A stretch of DNA of 7,319 nucleotides from Kiritimatiellales bacterium (GCA_013042165.1 JABDQT010000024.1:1-7319); one strand, 5' to 3'. Counted from the first letter of the stretch, positions 1 through 6,250 are shown. Numbers and translations: made by a program. The notes: generated by a model not told the origin, from the letters alone.

Positions 1-450
1 CACCATTACACCGCTCGTATCCTTGTCGAGCCGATGCACAATCCCTGCCCGCTCCACCTCCTGAAGCGCCGCATCATGAAACAGCAGCGCATTCACCAGT
101 GTGCCCGATTCGTTGCCCGCGGCGGGATGCACCACCAGGCCCGGAGGCTTGTTCAGCACGAGCACGGCGTCATCCTCAAAGAGAATATCGAGAGGAATGT
201 TTTCGGGAAGGACCGCCTCCGGAGCGGCCTCGGGCAGCGACCAGGTCACCTTGTCGCCCGCAAGCATCTTATGGTTTGGTTTGGAAGCAGTACCGTTTAC
301 GAGTACCCGACCATCTTCGATCAGCGCTTTCCACCGTGATCTTGAAACATCCGGCAGCTGCATCGCCAGCAATGCATCGAGGCGCAGGCCTGCATGTTTC
401 TCATCGACGGTTAATGATTGATTCACGATATCCATAACTTCAAGATGCAT
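1..450 (-). CDS. rluD: RluD-type 23S rRNA pseudouridine synthase, N-terminal part (truncated by window edge)
   Basis: This gene encodes an enzyme that isomerises uridine to pseudouridine in RNA. RluD of E. coli acts on 23S rRNA helix 69, and that specific target is inferred here. Translating the reverse strand gives 150 codons with no stop before the window edge. Residues 22-53 form an S4 RNA-binding domain (LRLDALL, then SRSRWKALIEDGRVLVNG). The catalytic domain begins near residue 88 with LNKPPGLVVHPAAGN (99-113), an RluD-like form, followed by GTLVNALLFH. The family signature HRLDKDTSG lies at 139-147, with the catalytic aspartate at 142. RluD proteins are about 325 residues, so roughly the first 45% is present. 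I chose ATG at 450; an in-frame ATG at 435 is an alternative, and neither has a clear Shine-Dalgarno. The gene diverges from cinA with 20 bases between the start codons. RluC or another RluA-family member cannot be excluded without the C-terminus. Confidence 0.93.
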   Translation of the reverse strand, partial: MHLEVMDIVNQSLTVDEKHAGLRLDALLAMQLPDVSRSRWKALIEDGRVLVNGTASKPNHKMLAGDKVTWSLPEAAPEAVLPENIPLDILFEDDAVLVLNKPPGLVVHPAAGNESGTLVNALLFHDAALQEVERAGIVHRLDKDTSGVMV

Positions 451-470
451 CACAGTCTGAGGAGCGTGCC

Positions 471-1238
471 ATGAACATTCAAGCAGAACTCATTTCCATC
501 GGTAACGAATTACTCAGCGGCCGCACGCTCAACACGCATGGACGGGATCTGGGCAATACGCTCGGACTTATCGGCATCGACCTCATGCGCGACACCACCA
601 TACCGGACGACATCCCGACCATCGCATTGGTTGTTGGCGAAGCCCTGACCCGCGTCGATCTGGTTTTTGTCAGCGGCGGACTCGGCCCCACGGTCGACGA
701 CATCACCCGCGATGCCCTGGCCAAGCTACTTGATCTCAAGGTCGTGCTCGATCAGCCGACCGTCGACTATCTGAAGAAATGGTATGCGGAGCACGGCCGC
801 AACATCACGCTTGCGGCCACCCGGCAGGCCCAGGTGCTCGAGGGTGCGGTGGTGCTGCCCAACGCGGTCGGTGCCGCGCCCGGTCAGCGGATCGGATTCC
901 CGGACGGGAAAACCCTGTTCGTGCTGCCCGGCCCTCCGGCCGAATTCAACTCCATTCTCAGCGGCCATATCATCCCATGGCTTCGTAAGACGTTTGCCAA
1001 CGCCCGGCCCCGACTCGTGCGCGTTGTCCGCACCAAAGGCATCGGCGAATCGGATATCGTCACCATTCTCGAGGCGGCCGACTTCCATGCCGCCGGCGTC
1101 GATATTGGATTCTACCCCGGCAAGGGCAAGGTCGAAATCCGCCTCATCGCCGATGCCGACGACAAGGCCCGTATCGCCGATGCCGAACAGAAACTGCTGG
1201 CGTTGCTGGCGGACTACCTCGATCTTGAATCGGACTAG
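471..1238 (+). CDS. cinA: CinA-family protein, short form (COG1058 domain only)
   Basis: This is a 255-residue protein of the CinA N-terminal family, a MoaB/Mog-like nucleotide-binding fold. Members of this family have been shown to hydrolyse ADP-ribose, and a role in NAD-derived metabolite clean-up is the likely function. Visible motifs are AELISIGNELLSG (5-17), SGGLGPTVDD (68-77), the AAPGQRIGF segment (135-143) and LPGPPAEF (152-159). Residues from about 180 to 250 match the small alpha/beta subdomain that follows the MoaB fold. Full-length CinA is about 410-420 residues and carries a C-terminal nicotinamide-nucleotide deamidase (PncC) domain. That domain is absent here: the reading frame ends in TAG and the rsmB gene begins at the next base on the other strand. 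The ATG at 471 is preceded by GAGGAG at 459-464 with six bases of spacing. No competence genes are nearby, so the historical 'competence-inducible' label should not be read as function. Confidence 0.93.
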   Translation: MNIQAELISIGNELLSGRTLNTHGRDLGNTLGLIGIDLMRDTTIPDDIPTIALVVGEALTRVDLVFVSGGLGPTVDDITRDALAKLLDLKVVLDQPTVDYLKKWYAEHGRNITLAATRQAQVLEGAVVLPNAVGAAPGQRIGFPDGKTLFVLPGPPAEFNSILSGHIIPWLRKTFANARPRLVRVVRTKGIGESDIVTILEAADFHAAGVDIGFYPGKGKVEIRLIADADDKARIADAEQKLLALLADYLDLESD

Positions 1239-2510
1239 CTACTTACGCCGCAGCAGGGCGGCAAAGGCACCATCGGTACCGGATTCGGGCGGAAACGCCT
1301 TGCCGGTTTGGGCCAGTCGAAAGTCGGGATTCGCCCGCACCCACCGGGAAACAAGCTCTTCGTTTTCCTCGGCTTCAAGACTGCAGGTGCTGTAGACGAG
1401 CCGCCCCTTTTCCTTCAGCAATCCGGCGCACGCCGTCAGTATCTTATCCTGCAGTGCAGTGATCGTTTCGATGCGTTGCTCATCGATGCGCCAGCGCGCA
1501 TCGGCCCGTCGACGCAGCACCCCGGAGTTCAGGCAGGGCACATCGAGCAGAATCGCGTCGAATCTGCGGTCGCCGAACACCTTCTGCGGGGCGCGGGCAT
1601 CGCCCTGCACAACTTCAATCCAGTCGAGATTGAGGCGCTGCCGGTTTTCCTGAAGCACCGCAATGCGGTCGTCATGCAGATCCATGGCCACCAGCTCCCC
1701 CTGCCCCTTCATGCGACCGGCAATGATGGCGGCTTTACCGCCGGGTGCGGCGCAGGCATCGAGGACGGCTTCGCCGGGGCGCGGCGCAAGCAGGTCCACC
1801 GCAATGGCGGTGGCGGGATCCTGCACGGTAAACCAGCCCTCCTGATAGCCCGGCACCTTTCTCACGGCGATACCGCGCGGTAACACCAGAAAAATTTCCT
1901 TATCGGAATAGGGATGCATTAACGGTTCAATATCGGCTTCGCGCAGTTTGTCGATAAAGTCGGCGGCATCCATTGCGGACTGTTCGATGCGCAGGATCGT
2001 GGCTGGCGGTTCATTGTTCCATTCAGCCAGTTTGATGGTGTCGGCCTCGCCATACTGCCGCGTCCAGCGCTTCATGAGAAATTCAGGATGCGAAAGGCGG
2101 ATATGCGCAGGCTGTTTTGCAAGCGCCTGCAGCACCTCGTTTCGTTCGCGCTGGGCGCGCCGCAGAACGGCGTTGATCATCTTCGCGGCACCGGTCCCGC
2201 CGGGATGTCCCTTGGCGGCCTCAACCGTTTCGTTGATCGCGGCATAGTGTTCGACGTGATCCATGAAGAGCAACTGGTAGAGCCCGACCCACAGCACGGC
2301 ACGGAAAAAGGGTTGCGGTTGCTGTCGGACCCAGCGGTTTTCCAGCCACAGCAACATGTTCCGGGAGCGCACGACCCCGTTGACCAGTTCCATCACAAAC
2401 GCGTGGTCATGCTTCAGGTTGGCCAGCTGACGATCCGGAAAGCTGCCGTCCTCCAGCCAGCGGAAAATGATTTCCGCAGCGGCCAGCCGGCTGTTTTTCT
2501 TTTTGATCAT
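1239..2510 (-). CDS. rsmB: 16S rRNA (cytosine-C5) methyltransferase RsmB
   Basis: The product uses S-adenosylmethionine to methylate a 16S rRNA cytosine at C5 (C967 in E. coli). At 423 residues it has the usual RsmB/Sun length and two-part layout. A NusB-like helical RNA-binding domain spans about 5-125, with VNGVVRSR (43-50) and NAVLRRAQ (113-120). The C-terminal Rossmann methyltransferase domain carries the SAM-binding motif VLDACAAPGGK (249-259), the acidic MDLHDDR (276-282), motif IV LLDVPC (321-326) and motif VI YSTCSLEAEEN (373-383). Cys376 would be the nucleophile and Cys326 the residue that releases the product. The end, GTDGAFAALLRR (411-422), is typical. Motif IV continues LNSGVLRRR instead of the common SGTGVLRR or SATGVIRR. 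The ATG at 2510 has AAGGA (bases 2520-2524) nine bases upstream. It is the last gene of the minus-strand block, 43 bases after htrA, and its TAG abuts the stop of convergent cinA. Confidence 0.95.
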   Translation of the reverse strand: MIKKKNSRLAAAEIIFRWLEDGSFPDRQLANLKHDHAFVMELVNGVVRSRNMLLWLENRWVRQQPQPFFRAVLWVGLYQLLFMDHVEHYAAINETVEAAKGHPGGTGAAKMINAVLRRAQRERNEVLQALAKQPAHIRLSHPEFLMKRWTRQYGEADTIKLAEWNNEPPATILRIEQSAMDAADFIDKLREADIEPLMHPYSDKEIFLVLPRGIAVRKVPGYQEGWFTVQDPATAIAVDLLAPRPGEAVLDACAAPGGKAAIIAGRMKGQGELVAMDLHDDRIAVLQENRQRLNLDWIEVVQGDARAPQKVFGDRRFDAILLDVPCLNSGVLRRRADARWRIDEQRIETITALQDKILTACAGLLKEKGRLVYSTCSLEAEENEELVSRWVRANPDFRLAQTGKAFPPESGTDGAFAALLRRK

Positions 2511-2519
2511 TGAGGGGGT

Positions 2520-2524
2520 TCCTT
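2520..2524 (-). promoter_or_regulatory. Ribosome-binding site of rsmB
   Basis: On the minus strand AAGGA lies nine bases before the ATG at 2510, inside the 43-base gap after htrA. It gives rsmB its own initiation signal. No promoter-like pair or hairpin is evident in the gap, so rsmB is most simply read as co-transcribed with htrA. Confidence 0.55.
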
Positions 2525-2553
2525 TTAACGGAAGGCGAATTGCAAGAAGAGAG

Positions 2554-3711
2554 TCAGGGTGTCAAGGCCGGGTACTCTTCGAGGCGGAGTACGACCGCAG
2601 AAGGCCTATCTTTACCACGCCGGACCAGGAAGCGGACTTCATCGCCCACGGCATGGTTGAAAATGATACGGTCGACGTCATACTTGGTCTTGACCTTCAC
2701 CCCGTCCACCTCAAGCACCAGGTCGCCGGGCTGAAAGCCGGCGCGTTCCGCCGCCGTACCGTCCCATACCTGAGACACGACCACGCTGGCCCCATCGAAG
2801 ATCGACTCCCGGAATGGCGCCTCGACTGTATAGAAAAAAGCTCCGACCCAGGGCCATTCATGCCGGCCGGTTTCGATCAGTGATTTTGCAATGACCATCG
2901 CAAGGTTGGATGGCACCGCGAATGCGATACCGACGCCGCGCTTCTGGGCTTCGGTCTGAATGGCGGCATTAATCCCGATCAGCCGGCCGTCCACATCGAT
3001 CAACGGTCCGCCGCTGTTACCCTCGTTGATGGCGGCATCGGTCTGGATAAAATCTTCGTAGGGCAGAATCTGAACCCGGCGACCCTTCTGGCTGACATGC
3101 CCGACCGTAACGGAACTCTGCAGACTGAACGGCGAACCGATGGCGATCGACACGTCACCCACCCGCACGATATCGGAGTCACCAAACTCCACGGCGGGGT
3201 AGCTCATCGCCTCGGTCTTTATTTTGAGCACCGCCAGATCGGAGGCCGTATCGCGTCCGACGGGCGTGGCCGGCAGTTTGGTGCCATCGTTGAGCACCAC
3301 TTCGATCTGGCGAGCTTCGTCAATCACATGCCAGCTGGTCACGATGTAGCCGCGCTCATCGATAATCACACCGGAACCCTCACCCTCGAGCTGCTCGGGC
3401 ACCACGCGAACCCCATAGGAAAACCCGAACGGATCAAGAGGTACCCGCTGTTCCCGGGCTCTCACCTTCTCCGTGCGAATCACCACCACCGAAGGCATGA
3501 CCTTTTCGACGGCATCGGCAATGGCATCGCTGAATTGCCGGGCGGGATTGCTTCCTGAAATGGGACGCTGGCGCGGAGCGAAGCGGGTGTCGTGTTCTTC
3601 GGGCTCCGTGATAGCCGGCGGCGCGGGACCACGACGCAACATCCCCGATATCAGGGCACTAAAGACCATCAGTCCGCAAAAACCTGCGAGTATCCACCGG
3701 TTACGGTTCAC
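2554..3711 (-). CDS. htrA: HtrA/DegS-like membrane-anchored serine protease, one PDZ domain
   Basis: This is a 385-residue trypsin-fold protease of the HtrA (DegP/DegQ/DegS) family, which degrades or senses misfolded envelope proteins. Residues 6-25 are a single hydrophobic segment after a basic start (NRNR) and before RR at 26-27. This is either a signal anchor or a signal peptide; no lipobox is seen. A low-complexity, proline- and charge-rich linker runs from about 28 to 55. The protease domain holds the full triad: His128 in TSWHVID, Asp158 in DTASDLAVLKI, and Ser233 in GNSGGPL. The triad spacings of 30 and 75 residues equal those of DegP. A single PDZ domain covers about 288-380 (SQVWDGTAAERAGFQPGDLV). 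One PDZ plus an anchor resembles DegS more than two-PDZ DegP/DegQ, but its substrate is unknown. It starts with GTG, whose first base is the last base of the xseB stop, so translational coupling is likely. The specific subfamily is uncertain. Confidence 0.94.
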   Translation of the reverse strand: MNRNRWILAGFCGLMVFSALISGMLRRGPAPPAITEPEEHDTRFAPRQRPISGSNPARQFSDAIADAVEKVMPSVVVIRTEKVRAREQRVPLDPFGFSYGVRVVPEQLEGEGSGVIIDERGYIVTSWHVIDEARQIEVVLNDGTKLPATPVGRDTASDLAVLKIKTEAMSYPAVEFGDSDIVRVGDVSIAIGSPFSLQSSVTVGHVSQKGRRVQILPYEDFIQTDAAINEGNSGGPLIDVDGRLIGINAAIQTEAQKRGVGIAFAVPSNLAMVIAKSLIETGRHEWPWVGAFFYTVEAPFRESIFDGASVVVSQVWDGTAAERAGFQPGDLVLEVDGVKVKTKYDVDRIIFNHAVGDEVRFLVRRGKDRPSAVVLRLEEYPALTP

Positions 3712-3720
3712 TATTCCTCC
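3711..3720 (-). promoter_or_regulatory. xseB stop / htrA start coupling site with internal Shine-Dalgarno
   Basis: Reading the minus strand from 3720, GGAGGAATAG is followed by TG. The strong GGAGG (3716-3720) is made from the final Glu codons of xseB, and the TAG stop of xseB shares its G with the GTG start of htrA (TAGTG). The SD-to-start spacing is four bases. Ribosomes finishing xseB are therefore placed to restart on htrA. This also supports the GTG as the htrA start. Confidence 0.8.
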
Positions 3721-3944
3721 ACCTCGAAGGGCTCTTCCTTGAGGTCGCCGTCCTTCTTGACGAGCTTATCAATCTTCTGTTCGACCTCATTAAGTTTTTT
3801 TGTGCAGACTTCAACCAGTTTCGAGCCCTCCTCGAAATGCCTGATCATCTCCTCGAGGCTCAGCTCTCCGCCTTCCATCTGCTCGACCAGTTCTTCCAGC
3901 CTGCCGAGTGATTTTTCAAAATCCACACTTTTTTTCTCAGCCAT
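3711..3944 (-). CDS. xseB: Exonuclease VII small subunit XseB
   Basis: XseB is the small helical subunit that wraps the C-terminal coiled coil of XseA in exonuclease VII. The complex degrades single-stranded DNA from both ends in the cytoplasm. The 77-residue length is normal for the family. The core motif runs from FEKSLGRLEELVEQMEGGE (9-27) to the LSLEEMIRHFEEG segment (28-40), then a second amphipathic helix through KLNEVEQKIDKL (50-61), followed by an acidic tail. The ATG at 3944 is preceded by GGGAGG (3951-3956) with six bases of spacing. It lies 24 bases downstream of xseA, as expected for partners made together, and overlaps the htrA start by one base. The poly-T-like run on the plus strand near 3926-3933 is simply Lys codons. 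Confidence 0.96.
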   Translation of the reverse strand: MAEKKSVDFEKSLGRLEELVEQMEGGELSLEEMIRHFEEGSKLVEVCTKKLNEVEQKIDKLVKKDGDLKEEPFEVEE

Positions 3945-3968
3945 GGTTCGCCTCCCGTAGCGCTTTCC

Positions 3969-5300
3969 TTACTCTTTATCTGTGATGTTTGAAACCAAAT
4001 TTCCATCGGCAAGCTGCGTCACAATGGTCTCCCCCTTCTTGACCTCGGCCGCGCTGCGCACCAGCACTCCGTCGGGTCGGCGGGTAAGGCTGTAGCCGCG
4101 GCCGAGCACCGCCAGCGGATTGAGCATGCGCAACTGGCCGCGCAGCTGAAGCAGTTTCTGCCGGTCGCGCTCTATCCTGCGCTCCACGCGATGCTGCATC
4201 AGCATGCCCAGCTCATCCACCTGCTGATGCGACTGCTGTACCGTCGACAGCAGCAGATGCGCGATGCGGTCATGGGTGCGGGCGAACCGCTGTATTTTCT
4301 GCTGTGCATCCAGCTTGAGCAGATCGCCCATGCGCGTCTTCAGCGACGACACCGCCTGCCGGTATTGCCGGAGCAGGTTGTCCGGCTCGCGGAATACATA
4401 ACTGTGCGCGGCGCGGTTCAGTCGCAACCGCAATTCCTGCTCCATGGACTTGAGGCTCTGTCCGAGCCGGCGATCGCAAAGCGCAATTTCATCTTCGAGA
4501 TCGCTCTTTTCGCGCACCGCCAGCTCGGCGGCGGCCGAGGGCGTCGGTGCGCGTACATCGGCCGCAAAGTCGGCAATGGTGAAATCGATCTCATGACCCA
4601 CCGCGGAAATCACCGGGATGGCGGAGCGAGCAATCGCACGCGCGACCACCTCTTCGTTAAAGTTCCACAGATCCTCGATGCTGCCGCCCCCGCGCCCGAC
4701 AATCATCACATCGATATCGCCGCGCGTGTTGAGATAGTCGATGGCCTTGGCAATCCCCTGCTCCGCTCCCGCACCCTGCACCTTCGCGGGGACCAGCAGG
4801 ATTTGGATGTTTGGGAAACGGCGGGTCAGCACGGTGATGATGTCGCGGATCGCCGCACCGGTCGGCGAGGTCACCACCCCGATCTTGCGCGGCAGGATCG
4901 GCAACGGTTTCTTGCGGGCCTCGTCGAACAGGCCTTCCGCGGCGAGCCTGGCCTTCAGTTTTTCAAACTGCTCCTGCAGGTTGCCCTTGCCGGCCTCTTC
5001 CATCTCGGAGGCGATCAGCTGATAGCGGCCGTTGGCTTCGTAGAGGCTCGGCCGCGCGAGCATCTGCACCTTCAGCCCGTCCTTCGGCTTGAAGACCACC
5101 CGTGCGTTGTCGTTGCGGAACATGGCGCAGGCGACGACCGCCTGCTCATCCTTGAGGTTGAAATACCAGTGCCCGCTGGAATGCATTACCACGCGGGAAA
5201 GTTCGCCTTCCACCCAAAGCTCCCCGATGCCGCTTTCCAGCACCATCCGCGCCTTGCGGTTGACTTCGGCCACGGAATAGACCTGGCGTTTGGAACTCAT
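3969..5300 (-). CDS. xseA: Exonuclease VII large subunit XseA
   Basis: XseA is the catalytic subunit of exonuclease VII, which cleaves single-stranded DNA processively without ATP and works in mismatch repair and damage processing. The 443 residues match the family length (about 400-460). An N-terminal OB-fold covers about 4-105 (VYSVAEVN, LWVEGELSR, GHWYFNLKD, GRYQLIAS). The catalytic domain follows with KIGVVTSPTGAAIRDI (139-154), VGRGGGSIEDLWNFNEE (201-217) and SAVGHEIDFTIADFAADVRA (232-251). Asp153, Arg203, His236 and Asp239 sit two residues before the E. coli positions I recall as required for activity (155, 205, 238, 241). Residues from about 260 to 390 form the long coiled-coil region that binds XseB. 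The C-terminal segment LNPLAVLGRGYSLTR (393-407) is typical. The ATG at 5300 gives the expected N-terminus but has no visible Shine-Dalgarno; a short repeat touches it directly. Confidence 0.96.
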   Translation of the reverse strand: MSSKRQVYSVAEVNRKARMVLESGIGELWVEGELSRVVMHSSGHWYFNLKDEQAVVACAMFRNDNARVVFKPKDGLKVQMLARPSLYEANGRYQLIASEMEEAGKGNLQEQFEKLKARLAAEGLFDEARKKPLPILPRKIGVVTSPTGAAIRDIITVLTRRFPNIQILLVPAKVQGAGAEQGIAKAIDYLNTRGDIDVMIVGRGGGSIEDLWNFNEEVVARAIARSAIPVISAVGHEIDFTIADFAADVRAPTPSAAAELAVREKSDLEDEIALCDRRLGQSLKSMEQELRLRLNRAAHSYVFREPDNLLRQYRQAVSSLKTRMGDLLKLDAQQKIQRFARTHDRIAHLLLSTVQQSHQQVDELGMLMQHRVERRIERDRQKLLQLRGQLRMLNPLAVLGRGYSLTRRPDGVLVRSAAEVKKGETIVTQLADGNLVSNITDKE

Positions 5301-5378
5301 TGCGTATTGCGTAATACGTATTGCTTAATCATGGCCGCAACAGCCCTTGAGTATGAAATACGTAGTCCGACGTACTCC
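5301..5378. other. ymdB-xseA intergenic region, 78 bases
   Basis: This is the only sizeable gap within the minus-strand block. It contains the heptamer-like repeat, a second AATACGTA word, and a weak inverted repeat TACGT(5359-5363)/ACGTA(5370-5374) with a six-base loop. I see no convincing promoter and no GC-rich stem with a T-tract, so nothing shows that the operon is split here. A minimal reading frame of 11 codons (ATG at 5332 on the minus strand) ends in TGA overlapping the xseA ATG as ATGA. Confidence 0.5.
5302..5324. repeat. Heptamer-like repeat next to the xseA start
   Basis: The plus strand reads as three imperfect 7-base units, GCGTATT, GCGTAAT and ACGTATT, followed by GC. The last part contains the perfect palindrome AATACGTATT (5313-5322). 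The run lies one base before the xseA ATG on the minus strand, and the word AATACGTA recurs at 5357-5364 in the same intergenic region. It is AT-richer than the surroundings. Such short intergenic arrays are often members of a dispersed family, but only this copy can be seen here. Confidence 0.6.
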
Positions 5379-6158
5379 CTAAATAGAAATCCTGATTCTT
5401 TCGATACCCAGCGCTTTACCGCTCTTCATGTCCACGTCGACGATAGCACCTTCGAGGGTGGGATCCCCTTTGGCGACATCGAACTTTTGCGGAACGCCGG
5501 AAAGAAACTTTTTGACGACAGGTTCGACCTCGCGACCGAGGATTGAATCCTTCGGGCCGGTCATCCCGAGATCGGTGATGTAGGCGGTACCGTTCGGGAA
5601 AACGGTTTCGTCGGATGTCTGGCAATGGGTATGCGTGCCGAAAACGGCGGAGACCCTTCCATCGAGAAAGCGGCCCATGGCCATGCGCTCGGACGATGCC
5701 TCTCCGTGGAGATCGAGAAAAATCACCTTGTCGCCGCCGAGCTCGCCCTTGAGCATGCGGTCGGCAAGCTGGAACGGGCAGTCATAGCCCGGTTGCATGA
5801 AGACCCGGCAGATCAGCTGGAGAATAACGATCGGCCCTTCGGGCGTATCGACCCGAATCCAGCCCTTGCCGGGCGCACTTTTTGGAAAGTTGGCCGGGCG
5901 GATGATACGCTCTTCGAGATCGATCCCCGCCACCATCTCCTTGCTGTCCCAGGCATGGTCGCCCAGCGTCACGACATCGGCGCCGGCGCTGAGCAGCGCA
6001 TTTGCGATCTCCGGCGTGGGGCCGCGTCCTGCGGCGGCGTTCTCGCCGTTGGCGATCACAAAATCGACGGCACCCTCCTCCTTCAAGCGGCCGACAATCT
6101 GCACAAAAGCATTGCGCCCCGGCTTCCCTACAATATCCCCAACAAGCAGAACCTTCAT
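5379..6158 (-). CDS. ymdB: YmdB-family metallophosphoesterase (TIGR00282; 2',3'-cyclic nucleotide phosphodiesterase type)
   Basis: The 259-residue product belongs to the calcineurin-like metallophosphoesterase family of Bacillus YmdB and Deinococcus DR1281. The studied members hydrolyse 2',3'- and 3',5'-cyclic nucleotides with a two-metal centre and affect RNA turnover. Motifs are LLVGDIVGKPGR (4-15; metal ligand Asp8), NGENAAAGRGP (38-48; Glu39, Asn40), TLGDHAWD (64-71), FLDLHGEASSERMAMG (147-162; His151), FGTHTHCQTSDE (173-184; His176 and His178) and DLGMTGPKDSILG (196-208). The usual third motif is GNH, so a metal-ligand Asn is replaced here by Asp67. The frame is open upstream as far as 6302, but the family N-terminus MKVLLVGD starts at 6158, and GAGG (6163-6166) sits four bases before that ATG. 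This is the first gene of the block ymdB-xseA-xseB-htrA-rsmB. The exact substrate is not known. Confidence 0.94.
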   Translation of the reverse strand: MKVLLVGDIVGKPGRNAFVQIVGRLKEEGAVDFVIANGENAAAGRGPTPEIANALLSAGADVVTLGDHAWDSKEMVAGIDLEERIIRPANFPKSAPGKGWIRVDTPEGPIVILQLICRVFMQPGYDCPFQLADRMLKGELGGDKVIFLDLHGEASSERMAMGRFLDGRVSAVFGTHTHCQTSDETVFPNGTAYITDLGMTGPKDSILGREVEPVVKKFLSGVPQKFDVAKGDPTLEGAIVDVDMKSGKALGIERIRISI

Positions 6159-6162
6159 TATT

Positions 6163-6166
6163 CCTC
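6163..6166 (-). promoter_or_regulatory. Ribosome-binding site that fixes the ymdB start
   Basis: On the minus strand GAGG is followed by AATA and then the ATG at 6158. The same GAGG-AATA-start arrangement occurs before htrA. This site, together with the family N-terminus MKVLLVGD, decides against the longer in-frame start at 6302. Confidence 0.75.
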
Positions 6167-6186
6167 GTTTCCTGTAATTGAACCGC

Positions 6187-6214
6187 AGTGTACATGAAAG
6201 TCCTGTCGTGTCGA
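6187..6214 (-). promoter_or_regulatory. Candidate sigma70-type promoter for the ymdB operon
   Basis: Reading the minus strand, TCGACA (6209-6214, five of six matches to TTGACA) is followed after 16 bases by TACACT (6187-6192, four of six matches to TATAAT). Initiation would fall near 6180, leaving a leader of about 22 bases that contains the ymdB ribosome-binding site. No other strong pair is evident in the gap. The call rests on consensus alone. Confidence 0.5.
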
Positions 6215-6250
6215 GGCATCGCAAAGAAGCTTTGAAGGCGGCGATTGCAT

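Noticed and set aside
34..437. Three overlapping plus-strand open frames at the left edge
   Set aside because: The opposite strand encodes a continuous RluD-type protein with S4 and catalytic motifs in order, so these are shadows.
418..446. TTGATT (418-423) as a -35 element for cinA
   Set aside because: At 17-base spacing the -10 position reads CAAGAT, a poor match, so no promoter is called.
1308..1883. Plus-strand open frame of 191 codons opposite rsmB
   Set aside because: It is a shadow of the methyltransferase domain; no SD and no motifs were seen.
3926..3933. T-run on the plus strand as a possible terminator tail
   Set aside because: It is the complement of consecutive Lys/Ser codons at the start of xseB, with no hairpin beside it.
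5359..5374. Small inverted repeat TACGT/ACGTA as a terminator after ymdB
   Set aside because: The stem is only five base pairs, not GC-rich, and no T-tract follows on the minus strand.
4191..5546. Plus-strand open frame of 451 codons opposite xseA and the end of ymdB
   Set aside because: It runs antisense to a clear exonuclease VII gene, crosses the intergenic repeat and into ymdB, and shows no family motif. Long shadow frames are common in GC-rich DNA.
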